64,000 bases of DNA from Pirellulales bacterium (GCA_013360685.1 JABWBD010000001.1:1-64000), one strand, 5' to 3'. Positions 14,925 to 24,803 are shown, counted from the stretch's first letter. The notes: generated by a model from the letters alone, not told the origin. Translations and numbers: made by a program.

Positions 14925-15791
14925 GTGGACTTCGCCAAGTACTTCAAGACGGCCTTCCTCAACCAGTGGAACCTGCTGGCCTTCCTCGGCAGCGCCGCGT
15001 TCGGGGTCATCAGCGGCAGGCCGGACATCGTCTTGCCGCTGGTCGCCGCCGGCGAACTGGCGTATCTCGGCCTGTTGGGAACGCATTCGAAGTTCCGGAG
15101 CTACGTCGATGCCCAGGAGGCCAAGGCCGCCCGTGCCGAAACCACGCAGACCAGCCGGCAATTGCTGGAGCACATCACGGCGACGCTGCCGCGGGAGTTG
15201 ATGACCCGTTTCCAGTCCTTGCGGGCCCAGTGCGCGGAGTTGCGGCAGATCGCCGAGGAGCTCAGGCGCCCGGGCGTGGGCGAGCCGCTGCCGCTGGAGA
15301 AGTTCCAAGTGGCGGGGCTCGACCGGCTGTTGTGGATCTACCTGCGACTTCTTTACACGCAGTTCTCGCTCTCCCGTTTCCTTCAAAGGACGCGCGAGGA
15401 CCAGATCCAGAAAGACATCGAGCATCTCGAGGGCCGGATCCAGAAACTCCCGACCGCCAGCACGCCGCAGGCCGAACGCATCCGCCGGACCCTCGAAGAC
15501 AATCTCCAGACAAGCCGCAGCCGGCTGGAGAACGTCAAGAAGGCCCGCGACAACTACCAGCTCATCCAATTGGAGGTGGAGCGGCTGGAAAACAAAATCC
15601 GCTCGCTCAGCGAACTGGCGGTGAACCGCCAGGAACCGGAGTTCATCACCAGCGAGGTGGACCACGTGGCCTCCAGCATGCTGGAGACGGAGCAGACGAT
15701 GAACGAGTTGCGATTTGCCACCGGGATGGAGACGATCGGTGAGGAAGCGCCGCCGCTGATGGAGGAGCGGCTGTTGGAGAGCAGGGAGTAG
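14925..15791 (+). CDS. Membrane-anchored coiled-coil protein, fourth gene of the SBP-OmpA ABC operon
   Basis: It starts at a GTG one base after the ATPase stop, with GAGG overlapping the stop as a weak ribosome-binding site, so it is probably translated by coupling. The 288-residue protein has two hydrophobic segments (about 15-32 and 36-54). These are followed by more than 200 residues of charged, heptad-rich helix with long coiled-coil stretches (residues 60-110 and 150-235). I do not recognise a family. Its position implies a structural or regulatory partner of the transporter, for instance a cytoplasmic scaffold. The gene ends 15 bases before an unusual inverted hexamer array. Confidence 0.75.
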   Translation: MDFAKYFKTAFLNQWNLLAFLGSAAFGVISGRPDIVLPLVAAGELAYLGLLGTHSKFRSYVDAQEAKAARAETTQTSRQLLEHITATLPRELMTRFQSLRAQCAELRQIAEELRRPGVGEPLPLEKFQVAGLDRLLWIYLRLLYTQFSLSRFLQRTREDQIQKDIEHLEGRIQKLPTASTPQAERIRRTLEDNLQTSRSRLENVKKARDNYQLIQLEVERLENKIRSLSELAVNRQEPEFITSEVDHVASSMLETEQTMNELRFATGMETIGEEAPPLMEERLLESRE

Positions 15792-15805
15792 GGGGAGAGT
15801 TGCAG

Positions 15806-15859
15806 CTCTTGCTCTTGATCTTAATCTTACTCTTACTCTTAATCTTACTCCTAATCCCC
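15806..15859. repeat. 6-bp tandem array, left arm (MTCTTA units)
   Basis: Eight or nine in-phase hexamers read CTCTTG, CTCTTG, ATCTTA, ATCTTA, CTCTTA, CTCTTA, ATCTTA, CTCCTA, ATCCCC. The arm is the reverse complement of the array at 15992-16075, and a 132-base spacer separates the two. Transcripts could fold into a long stem. Confidence 0.9.
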
Positions 15860-15991
15860 CGTTCCGCGTTCTCGGCCAAGTCGTTCTGTCGCTCCGCGGC
15901 GCGTTCCATGCACCGATTCGATCACGATGAGGTGGCCTTGGTTCGGTGGAATTCGGGAAGCCAGTTAAGCCTCCGGGGCCAGGAAGAAGAG

Positions 15992-16075
15992 GATTAAGAG
16001 TAAGATTAAGATTAAGATTAAGATTAAGATTAAGAGTAAGAGTAAGAGTAAGATTAAGAGTAAGATTAAGATGAG
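15992..16075. repeat. 6-bp tandem array, right arm (GAKTAA units)
   Basis: Thirteen perfect in-phase hexamers (8 GATTAA and 5 GAGTAA) plus a degenerate GATGAG end three bases before the stop codon of the minus-strand TPR gene. The arm can pair with the left arm at 15806-15859. The strand shows strict purine/pyrimidine asymmetry: purine-rich apart from T. Confidence 0.92.
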
Positions 16076-16078
16076 CTA

Positions 16079-16951
16079 CTACGGCACGAGCTTGCGCCAG
16101 ACCCAAACCACCAGCAGCGGCACGGCAAGACACATCGTGATCGCCAGGGCGGACCGCGGCTGGAACATGAGGGCCGCGCAGGCGCTCAGAAAAACCCACA
16201 AGACGATCCACAACCAGGTCGATCCCATCGTTACGCGGTAGGGCGTGGGCCAGGCTGCCCGTTCGACCAGTTTCCCGGCAAGCTGCCGCTGTTTCGCTTG
16301 GGTGCGGATCGACTGGATCACCGACTCGGTGCCCGGGGTGTCCTCGAGGAGGCGAGTCAAGGCGAGGGCCTGACGGTCGTGGCGGCGATTGTGGAGGAGC
16401 TCGGCCATGGCTGCCTGGGCGTAGGGATCGTTGGGATCGAGTCGCAAGGCCCGTTTCAGGCTCTCTTCGGCTTCCTGGAAACGATGGAGGCGGAACTGGG
16501 CCATGCCCAGCGCCGCCCAGGCCGTGGAGGCATCCGGGTTGGCCTCGATGGCCTCGCGCGCGGCCTCTTCCGCCGGTCGCGGCCCGCGCTCGCTGGCCAT
16601 GAACCAGGCGTAGTCGATCAACAGACGGGACTTGCGGCCGGAGAGCGAGATGGCCCGCTCCATGGCCTGCTGCGCCGCGCTGAGGCGGTTGTAGCGCCAG
16701 CCGGCGAGGCCGAGCAGAGTCTGGGCCTCGATGCTGGCCGGTGCAAGCTCGGCCGCGCGGCGTGCTTCGTCAAAGGCATCCTGGCCGGCGTCGCTCTTCA
16801 GGAGAGCCTCGGCCCGCATGATCCGCACCACGGCGTCGTCGGGCACGATCTCGACGAATTGGTCCGTCACGGCGATCACCCGCTCGTAGTCCTTACGTTC
16901 CAGTGCGCTGGCGGCTTCTTCGATGAGATTCGAGATTTCGTACGGTTCCAT
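16079..16951 (-). CDS. TPR-repeat protein with C-terminal membrane segments
   Basis: The 290-residue protein contains about five tetratricopeptide repeats between residues 10 and 200 (for example AWAALGMAQFRLHRFQEAEE and ALRLDPNDPYAQAAMAELLH). Two hydrophobic segments then lie near residues 240-262 and 268-287, so the repeats probably face the cytoplasm and act as a protein-binding surface. It converges with the SBP-OmpA operon across the hexamer repeat and is divergent from the Rpn gene. There is no catalytic domain, and the binding partner is not evident. Confidence 0.85.
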   Translation of the reverse strand: MEPYEISNLIEEAASALERKDYERVIAVTDQFVEIVPDDAVVRIMRAEALLKSDAGQDAFDEARRAAELAPASIEAQTLLGLAGWRYNRLSAAQQAMERAISLSGRKSRLLIDYAWFMASERGPRPAEEAAREAIEANPDASTAWAALGMAQFRLHRFQEAEESLKRALRLDPNDPYAQAAMAELLHNRRHDRQALALTRLLEDTPGTESVIQSIRTQAKQRQLAGKLVERAAWPTPYRVTMGSTWLWIVLWVFLSACAALMFQPRSALAITMCLAVPLLVVWVWRKLVP

Positions 16952-17031
16952 GCTCGGTCTGCCGGCGGAGAGTGCCCTGGGACAGCCTACCGCCGCGGGC
17001 GGTGAAGGTCAATTGCGAGGAACGGATCGCG

Positions 17032-17073
17032 GAGAGTCGAGGGTCGAGAGTCGAGAGTCGAGGGTCGAGAGCC
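17032..17073. repeat. 7-bp tandem array, units GAGAGTC/GAGGGTC
   Basis: Six in-phase heptamers (GAGAGTC, GAGGGTC, GAGAGTC, GAGAGTC, GAGGGTC, GAGAGCC) lie between the TPR and Rpn genes. A short inverse copy, GCTCTCGACTCT (17099-17110), can pair back onto it. The array resembles the one at 60460-60563. Confidence 0.88.
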
Positions 17074-17189
17074 AGACAAGCTCGGGCTAGACTTTCCGCT
17101 CTCGACTCTTACTGGCGAACACGGGGAAAAGAAGAATGAGCCGTCGCGGCGTCTTGACGGCATGTCTCCTGTTTCGGAGAATCGGGCTC

Positions 17190-18206
17190 ATGCTGGTGAA
17201 CGTGAACCCGAAGAACGATTACGCTTTCAAGGCCGTCTTCGGCAGCCCATGGCATACGCGCGTCTTGATCCATCTGCTCAACGCGATTCTCGTACCTGGC
17301 GGCCTACGGGTACAAAGCGTGCGAATCCTCAATCCGTTTAATGAGATCCGGGAATGGGACGACAAGAGGCTGATCTTGGACGTGAAAGCCGCCGATCAAC
17401 TGGGACGACTCTACAACATCGAGATGCAGATGGTGCCGGCCCTGAGCTTCCCCGGCCGATTCCTCTACTACTGGTCCAGCATGTATGGGAGCCAGCTCAA
17501 AGAGGGGGATCGTTACGAGCAATTGCGCCCGGTAATCTCCATCTGCTTCCTGGACGGCATCTTGTTTCCGGAGTGCGACGACTATTACCTGCGGTTCCAA
17601 TTGCTGGAGGCGACGAAGCACTTTCCACTCACCGGCGATCTTGACCTGCACGTTTTCCAACTGTTGCACTATACCAAGCCGGCCGACGAACTGGAAACGG
17701 ATCTGGATTTGTGGCTGTACGTCCTGAATAATGGACAGGGGATGGATACTGAGAATCTTCCCAGCAAGCTGAGGGTGGCGGAAATCGTAGAGGCCTTGGA
17801 GGCATGGGCGATGTTGACTGAGGACCGGACGAGACGGGAAATTTACGAAGCCCGAGAAAAGGCGAGACGGGACGCCGAGGACTGGAGATCAGCCTTGCAG
17901 CGAGCGGAGCAGCGCGTACAGGACAGCTATATCCAAGGGCAGGAAGAAGGCCGACAGGTGGGGCTGACGGAAGGCCGACAGGTGGGGCTGACGGAAGGCC
18001 GACAGGTGGGGCTGACGGAAGGCCGACAAGCGGGGCTGACGGAAGGCCGACAAGCGGGGCTGACGGAAGGCATCATCGGTCAGATACGCCTGTGCGAAGA
18101 GCTACTCAAGCGTGCGCCGAGAGCCGAGGACGAACTGGCGGCGATGTCGATCGACGGCTTGCGGCAGTTGGCCGACCAACTGCGAGCAGAGCTCCGTCAG
18201 CGGTGA
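17190..18206 (+). CDS. Rpn-family recombination-promoting nuclease / putative transposase
   Basis: The ATG at 17190 follows CGGAGA by 9 bases; an upstream ATG at 17136 is less likely. The 338-residue protein begins NPKNDYAFKAVFG, the hallmark of the Rpn/PD-(D/E)XK family. It carries the expected acidic residues in LILDVKAADQLGRLYNIEMQ, where ILD and EMQ are the nuclease positions. The C-terminal third is a charged coiled coil containing five perfect 24-base in-frame repeats (17949-18068). Rpn proteins promote DNA exchange in enteric bacteria and are often expanded in genomes. No inverted repeats or target duplications flank the gene. Confidence 0.88.
   Translation: MLVNVNPKNDYAFKAVFGSPWHTRVLIHLLNAILVPGGLRVQSVRILNPFNEIREWDDKRLILDVKAADQLGRLYNIEMQMVPALSFPGRFLYYWSSMYGSQLKEGDRYEQLRPVISICFLDGILFPECDDYYLRFQLLEATKHFPLTGDLDLHVFQLLHYTKPADELETDLDLWLYVLNNGQGMDTENLPSKLRVAEIVEALEAWAMLTEDRTRREIYEAREKARRDAEDWRSALQRAEQRVQDSYIQGQEEGRQVGLTEGRQVGLTEGRQVGLTEGRQAGLTEGRQAGLTEGIIGQIRLCEELLKRAPRAEDELAAMSIDGLRQLADQLRAELRQR
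17949..18068 (+). repeat. Five in-frame 24-bp tandem repeats inside the Rpn gene
   Basis: Units of 24 bases encode GRQVGLTE three times and then GRQAGLTE twice. Units 1-3 are identical to one another and units 4-5 are identical to each other, differing from 1-3 at two bases. This near-identity points to recent slippage or unequal exchange. Repeat number can change without shifting the frame. Confidence 0.95.
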
Positions 18207-18262
18207 GCAGCCGATTTTCCCAATGGATGCGGGGAATTGCTATCTCAATCGCGGAGACTGCA

Positions 18263-18616
18263 ATGTTCCAGTACCTTGTAGACAAGACCGACTGTGTGCG
18301 AATGGACCCGTTTCCGGGCGTCACCATGCATGCCACCGAGGCGGAGAAGACGACGCTCTCGCTGGTCGAAATGGAGCCGGGTGCGATCATTGCGGAGCAC
18401 AGCCACCCGCACGAGCAGATCGGCTATATGGTCGCCGGCGGCGGTGAGTTCATCATCGCCGGGCAGTCGTACCAGGTGAAGGTCGGGCAGATGTGGCGGC
18501 TACCCGGCGGAGTGCCCCATAAGGTGATCGCGGGCCCGGACGGGCTGACCGCCGTCGACGTATTCTACCCCGTCCGCGAGGATATGCGAGGCGAGTGGAA
18601 GGCAGAGCAAGAATAG
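18263..18616 (+). CDS. Cupin-domain protein
   Basis: This 117-residue single-domain cupin starts after GGAGA (spacing about 5). Motif 1 is present as EHSHPHEQIGYMVAGGGEF, giving two His and a Glu metal ligands, and motif 2 as LPGGVPHKVIAG with the last His. It is probably a metal-binding small-molecule enzyme or sensor. It opens a three-gene plus-strand run with a secreted protein and a Gfo/Idh oxidoreductase, suggesting carbohydrate metabolism. The substrate is not known. Confidence 0.9.
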   Translation: MFQYLVDKTDCVRMDPFPGVTMHATEAEKTTLSLVEMEPGAIIAEHSHPHEQIGYMVAGGGEFIIAGQSYQVKVGQMWRLPGGVPHKVIAGPDGLTAVDVFYPVREDMRGEWKAEQE

Positions 18617-18657
18617 CAGATTCGTAGTCAGGCAACTTGGAACGAAAGGGAACCTCC

Positions 18658-19413
18658 ATGAGTAGACACGCATTCCGATGGGCCCTCGCCGTTTGCTTGC
18701 TTTTCGCGGCGGAGGCGGCGGCCGCTGAGAAGGTCGTCGTCGGACTGGACCGCTACTACAACGCGGAAACCCGCAACGGCCAACCGTACCACTACGCCTG
18801 GGAAGACACAAAGTCGTCCGGGTACTCGGAATTCGGGAAGCTCCTGGAGGGCCTCGGCGCGAAGACCGCCTCGATCGACCGGGCGGCCTCCGCGGAGTCG
18901 CTGGCCGGGGTCGATCTCTACATCATCGTCGACCCGGACACGCCCAAGGAAACGCCCAAACCGAACTACATCGACGACAAGGCGATCGCCGCGGTCGTCG
19001 ACTGGGTGAAAGCCGGCGGTATCCTGGTCCTTCTGAACAACAACGTGGGCGAAACCGAATTCGAGCACTTGAACAAGCTGGCCGGCCGCTTCGGCATCCG
19101 GTTCAACGAGGACACTCGCTTTGGTTTGGACGCGGACCCCAAGAAACTTCAGATGCACAGCTTCCCGAAGCACCCGTTCTTTGCGGGTGTCGAGAAGCTG
19201 CACATGCGATCGGTGTGCACCCTCAAGGTCGATCCGACCGCCGAGGTCGTCTACCGGTTCCAGGGAGACAACATCATGGCCCTCTCCCGGTGCGGCGACG
19301 GTCTGGTATTCGCCCTGGGCGACCCGTGGGGCTATAACGAGTACATCGACTTCTTCGACAACCGCAAGTGCCTGACGAATCTCTTCCGCCGGCTCATCGA
19401 GCAAGCCAAATAA
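18658..19413 (+). CDS. Secreted protein with DUF4350/GATase-like fold
   Basis: Translation from MSRHAFRWAL gives 251 residues with a signal peptide cleaved near AEAAAAE. The mature part begins VVVGLDRYYN and alternates beta strands and helices (DLYIIVDPDTP, then WVKAGGILVLLNNNVG), which resembles the DUF4350 or class I glutamine-amidotransferase-like fold. No Cys-His catalytic pair is obvious at the expected place. Such domains often accompany glycoside-degrading enzymes. It lies 41 bases after the cupin and 81 before the oxidoreductase. The assignment to a fold is tentative. Confidence 0.7.
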   Translation: MSRHAFRWALAVCLLFAAEAAAAEKVVVGLDRYYNAETRNGQPYHYAWEDTKSSGYSEFGKLLEGLGAKTASIDRAASAESLAGVDLYIIVDPDTPKETPKPNYIDDKAIAAVVDWVKAGGILVLLNNNVGETEFEHLNKLAGRFGIRFNEDTRFGLDADPKKLQMHSFPKHPFFAGVEKLHMRSVCTLKVDPTAEVVYRFQGDNIMALSRCGDGLVFALGDPWGYNEYIDFFDNRKCLTNLFRRLIEQAK

Positions 19414-19494
19414 GTGCCGGGGAGAAGGACTCGGACTGACCAGGCATGCGTCGGCATCCGGACGCACGACGCGTTTTCCCAGAGGAGCACCATC

Positions 19495-20520
19495 ATGGAA
19501 TCGATCGGCGTGGGCATCATCGGGTCGGGTTTTATGGGGCGGACGTACGCGGAGACGATTTCGAAGTATTGCCCGGAAGCCCGTGTCGTGGCGGTGACGG
19601 GCGGCTCGCGCGCGGCGCAGTTGGCCGCCGACTACGGCATCGCCTGCGAGGAATCGGTCGGTTCGCTCCTGCGGCGCGAAGACGTTGCCGCCGTGTTCAT
19701 TACGACGCCCCACCACCTCCATGCCGAGCACGCCCTGGCCGCGGCAGCCGCCTCGAAGCACGTGATGATCGAAAAGCCGATGGCCGGCACGCTCGCCGAC
19801 TGCGACGCGATCCTCGCCGCCTGCGATCGGAGGAACCTGCGGTGTTCGGTCGCGTTCACCCAGCGGAGCCGCAAGTGCAACCTTCGCGCGAAGGAACTGA
19901 TCGACGCCGGCCGGATCGGCCATGTCCGGCAGATCCTCGAATGGCAGTTCTTTTCCGGCGGCGCCGCGGCGTTTCCCAAGTGGCAGTCCAGCGCCGAAAA
20001 CCTGGGCATCCTTTTCGGCCACGGCATCCATAATTTCGACCGCGTCCGCTGGTTCACCGGCGCCGAGATCGCCACCGTCTACGCGCGCTGTGCCGGATTG
20101 AGGGACGCGGCGGGCGTGGAGGGGACCTCGATGCTTGTGATGACGCTCAGCGACGGAACGATCGTCAACTTTTCCAGTTCGGGCGACATCCCCAAACCCG
20201 GCTTCCCTCGCACCGCGTTTGCCTGCTGGGTGATTGGCGAGACGGGACTTCTCGACTTGGACGCCTACGGCGAACTGCGGATTGCGCGCGACGGTCGCTG
20301 GGAAGTGGCCGAAGTGCAGGAACCGGTCGATTGGCAGGGCAAAGGCTTTCTGGATCCGGTACGCCTGGAATCCTATACGAAGCATTGCCGGGAGTTCTTC
20401 GAGTCGATCCGCCAAGGCCGGCCGCCGGCGGTCAGCGGTTGGGACGGCCGCCAGGCGGTGGCGGCGGCCCTGGCGGCCTACGAATCGTCGCGTACCGGGA
20501 GAGCGGTGGCCCTCGTATGA
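19495..20520 (+). CDS. Gfo/Idh/MocA-family oxidoreductase
   Basis: The ATG follows AGGAG by 7 bases and gives 341 residues. The N-terminal Rossmann fold has GIIGSGFMG for NAD(P) binding and the family EKPMAG motif near residues 98-103. The C-terminal half is the alpha/beta substrate domain. Members oxidise or reduce sugars and cyclitols at a ring carbon. The neighbouring cupin and secreted protein suggest a role in carbohydrate use. The expected catalytic lysine is the K of EKP. The sugar substrate cannot be read from the sequence. Confidence 0.93.
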   Translation: MESIGVGIIGSGFMGRTYAETISKYCPEARVVAVTGGSRAAQLAADYGIACEESVGSLLRREDVAAVFITTPHHLHAEHALAAAAASKHVMIEKPMAGTLADCDAILAACDRRNLRCSVAFTQRSRKCNLRAKELIDAGRIGHVRQILEWQFFSGGAAAFPKWQSSAENLGILFGHGIHNFDRVRWFTGAEIATVYARCAGLRDAAGVEGTSMLVMTLSDGTIVNFSSSGDIPKPGFPRTAFACWVIGETGLLDLDAYGELRIARDGRWEVAEVQEPVDWQGKGFLDPVRLESYTKHCREFFESIRQGRPPAVSGWDGRQAVAAALAAYESSRTGRAVALV

Positions 20521-20653
20521 GGCGGAAGGTCGGTCGCGGGCGGCGTAGGTAGGTCGTCCCTTCCGGGCCGAAGCACGAAAGGCTTCGTCCGCGTCGGAGG
20601 CATCGCCGCCGAGTGCAATCGGTTCAGTAGGGGACACATTCGGAAGCAGACGG

Positions 20654-21694
20654 TCAGAGGAGCGAGATATTCGCCTCCTCGCACGCCTTCTGCATCGCCT
20701 CCGGCCAGATGCCGACGCTGACCTCGCCGACGTGAGCGGTCCGCAAGAAGAACATGGCCAGCCGCGATTGGCCGATGCCGCCGCCCATCGTCTGGGGAAG
20801 TCCGCCGTCGAGGAGCATGCGGTGGAATGGCAGGCTGGTGCGGTGCTCGAGGCCGCGGATCTTGAGTTGCTCCAGGAGCGTCGGGGCGTCGACGCGGATG
20901 CCCATCGAAGAGATCTCGAAAGCCCGCTGGAGCACGGGGTTCCACAGGAAGATGTCGCCGTTGAGTCCGCGGCCGCCATCGGGGCGGAGCGTCGTCCAAT
21001 CGTCGTAGTCCGGAGCGCGGCCGTCGTGGGGTTGCCCGTCGGCAAGCACGCCGCCGATCCCGAGGATGAACACCGCCTTGTGCTCGCGCACGATGCGGTC
21101 CTCACGTTCGCGCGGAGTCAGTTTGGGATAGAGCCGGCAGAGCTCCTCGGTGGTGACGAAGAGGATCTCTTCCGGCAAAATCGGCCGGATCGAGGAAAAC
21201 TGCGAGGCGATGTGGAATTCCGTGCGGCAGATCACGTCGTAGATGGCGCGGACGGTCGCTTCGAGTATCTCGCGGTTCCGTTCTTCCGGCCGGATGATCT
21301 TCTCCCAGTCCCACTGGTCGACGTAGATCGAGTGGATGGCGTCGAGGGTTTCGTCGGGCCGGACGGCGTTCATGTCGGTATAGATGCCCTCGCCGGGGGC
21401 GAAGCGGTAGCGGGCAAGTGCGAGGCGTTTCCATTTGGCCAGCGACTGGACGATCTCGACCTCGCAGTCCCCGTCGTCCTTGACGCGGAAACGGACCGGC
21501 CGCTCGATGCCGTTCAAATCATCGTTCACGCCCGTCCCGCTGCGGACGAACAAGGGCGCCGTCACGCGCTGAAGGTTGAGTGCCTGGGCCAGGTTTCGTT
21601 CGAAGAAATCCTTGACGTCCTTAATGGCGGCTTCGATCTGGTGGATGGAAAGCAGTGGACGGTAGTTGGCGGGAAGTCCCCAGCGGTTTGGCAT
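20654..21694 (-). CDS. asnA: Aspartate-ammonia ligase (asparagine synthetase A)
   Basis: This 346-residue protein is close to the usual 330 of AsnA, which makes asparagine from aspartate, ammonia and ATP. It is related to class II aminoacyl-tRNA synthetases. Diagnostic segments are FFERNLAQALNLQRVTAPLF, the FVRSGTGVNDDLNGIERPV region (split here as VRSGTGVNDDLNG and IERPV), VDQWDWEK, and the C-terminal motif GGGIGQSRLAMFFL. It stands alone on the minus strand between a Gfo/Idh gene (convergent) and the htrA-like gene upstream. Confidence 0.96.
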   Translation of the reverse strand: MPNRWGLPANYRPLLSIHQIEAAIKDVKDFFERNLAQALNLQRVTAPLFVRSGTGVNDDLNGIERPVRFRVKDDGDCEVEIVQSLAKWKRLALARYRFAPGEGIYTDMNAVRPDETLDAIHSIYVDQWDWEKIIRPEERNREILEATVRAIYDVICRTEFHIASQFSSIRPILPEEILFVTTEELCRLYPKLTPREREDRIVREHKAVFILGIGGVLADGQPHDGRAPDYDDWTTLRPDGGRGLNGDIFLWNPVLQRAFEISSMGIRVDAPTLLEQLKIRGLEHRTSLPFHRMLLDGGLPQTMGGGIGQSRLAMFFLRTAHVGEVSVGIWPEAMQKACEEANISLL

Positions 21695-21814
21695 CGGTCG
21701 GTCCTATGGAAGATCGTTCAAGGGCGAAAACCCCACTATTTTCCCGTACTGCGGCCGGCAAGTCCACGGGGAGTCAGACGATTCCACTTCCCCCTCGTCG
21801 GGGGGCAAAAGAAG

Positions 21815-21880
21815 AACCTCCGGGCGTTTGGGCGGGAGAGGGGCAAGACCGCTGCCTTCCCGCCCGAAACACCGGAGGTT
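21815..21880 (-). terminator. Stem-loop terminator downstream of the HtrA-type protease gene
   Basis: Arms starting AACCTCCGGGCG (21815) and ending CACCGGAGGTT (21880) form a stem of about 23 bp with four mismatches. On the minus strand it is followed by TTCTTCTTTTG, which fits intrinsic termination. It lies in the 309-base gap 21695-22003, where I see nothing else apart from the asnA leader. Confidence 0.65.
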
Positions 21881-22003
21881 TTGGGAGTGCCGCCGGCTGG
21901 AGGCGAATCTGGCCGACGGCAACGCACTGACGCAGTTCTTCCTCTTCTCTGCCGGACGGCCCGGACAGGCCGTCCTGGTCCGGCGGCCCCATGGCGCGCG
22001 GGC

Positions 22004-23563
<1,560 letters not shown>

Positions 23564-23780
23564 ACTACCTATCTCCTATGCTTTCGTCGGACAAACCAAA
23601 GCCAAACCAATCCACGGCGATCGATCGTACCTGTGAACTTGTTGCCGTCGGAGGTGCACGTGTTGCAGGGGTTTTGGCGGGGAAATCGCAGGGCAGCCCG
23701 GACGTGGGGGAAGTGGTTCCGCAGAAGTGGCGGGCGGGTGAAGCGAGACTCCCTGGCGAAATCGCGGCCGCTCTGCCACA

Positions 23781-24638
23781 ATGGATTCTGGCAATCCTAT
23801 GGACTACCGCGAATCCCGTTTCACAACCGGCGACGGCCTGACGCTCCATTGTCGCTCCTGGCTGCCGCTTGGTGAGCCGAAAGCGGTCCTTGTGCTGGTG
23901 CACGGCCTGAGCGAGCATAGCGGCCGCTACCGAACGCTCGGGGAACACTTGACCCGGCACGGATACGCCCTCTCGGCGCTGGATCTCCGCGGGCACGGCA
24001 TGTCCGGCGGTGAGCGGATTTTCGTCCGCTCCCTGGATGTCCACCTGTCCGATGTGGCCGCGTTCCTCGACCGCCTCCGCGCCGAGCAGCCCGGCAGACC
24101 CTTGGTCCTCTTCGGCCACAGCATGGGCGGGCTGATCGTCGCGTCGTTGGCCGTTTTGCGGGAGCTCGACGTCTGCGGGCTGGTCCTCAGTGCTCCCGCG
24201 CTGCGTGTCAGCGACGAGGTTGCACCGGGCTTGCGCTGGCTTGCGCGTGCGGCGAGCCTTCTTGCGCCTCGGCTGCGGATCGTGAGGATTCGTTCGGGGA
24301 AGTTGTCTCGGGATCCCTCGGTCGTCGACGGCTTCAACAACGATCCTCTGGTCTACCACGGCTACATGCCCAACCGGACCGCCGGCGAGATTCTGCGGGG
24401 CGCCCGGTGGATCCAGCACCGGTTGGAATCGGTCCGGTTGCCATTCCTTGCAATGCACGGAACCGGCGACGCAGTGACCGATCCGGCGGGCAGCCGGCAA
24501 CTCTACCTTCGCTCGCAATCGACCGACAAGACCCTCAAGCTCTACGACGGCCTGTGGCACGACCTGCTGCGTGAACCCGAGAAGGCGCAGGTGATGGCCG
24601 ATCTGGTGGACTGGTTGGACGCACGGCGCGGGTGCTGA
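23781..24638 (+). CDS. Alpha/beta hydrolase, monoacylglycerol-lipase-like
   Basis: The 285-residue protein has the HGLSEHSGRY oxyanion region, the LDLRGHGMSGG strand-loop and the nucleophile elbow GHSMGG, typical of monoacylglycerol lipases and lysophospholipases. The acid is probably in HGTGDAVTDP and the catalytic His in GLWHDLLREP. Starts at 23781 or 23799 are possible. There is no signal peptide, so it should act in the cytoplasm. It is divergent from htrA and converges with the kinase gene. Confidence 0.92.
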   Translation: MDSGNPMDYRESRFTTGDGLTLHCRSWLPLGEPKAVLVLVHGLSEHSGRYRTLGEHLTRHGYALSALDLRGHGMSGGERIFVRSLDVHLSDVAAFLDRLRAEQPGRPLVLFGHSMGGLIVASLAVLRELDVCGLVLSAPALRVSDEVAPGLRWLARAASLLAPRLRIVRIRSGKLSRDPSVVDGFNNDPLVYHGYMPNRTAGEILRGARWIQHRLESVRLPFLAMHGTGDAVTDPAGSRQLYLRSQSTDKTLKLYDGLWHDLLREPEKAQVMADLVDWLDARRGC

Positions 24639-24675
24639 CCGGCTTGGATAACTTGGACCGTTTGCCGGCACCGGA

Positions 24676-24772
24676 GCGCTGTAGGGAACGCGCTGCGTGG
24701 CATCCCGTTCGTTCGGCAAGACACGCCTGTCCACGCTCCATGGAACGCCACGGAGGGCGCTGCCTACAGCGC
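24676..24772. repeat. Long inverted repeat between convergent genes
   Basis: A 26-base arm (24676-24701, GCGCTGTAGG...CGTGGC) and its imperfect complement (24747-24772) match at 22 of 26 positions around a 45-base loop. It lies between the stops of the lipase and the kinase and could end transcription from both sides. It may also be a dispersed palindromic element. Confidence 0.8.
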
Positions 24773-24803
24773 GCGATTGTACAACGGATTCGTGCGGGGA
24801 TCC

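Noticed and set aside
17949-18068. Five evenly spaced repeats considered as a CRISPR array
   Set aside because: The repeats touch with no spacers and are in frame inside a gene.
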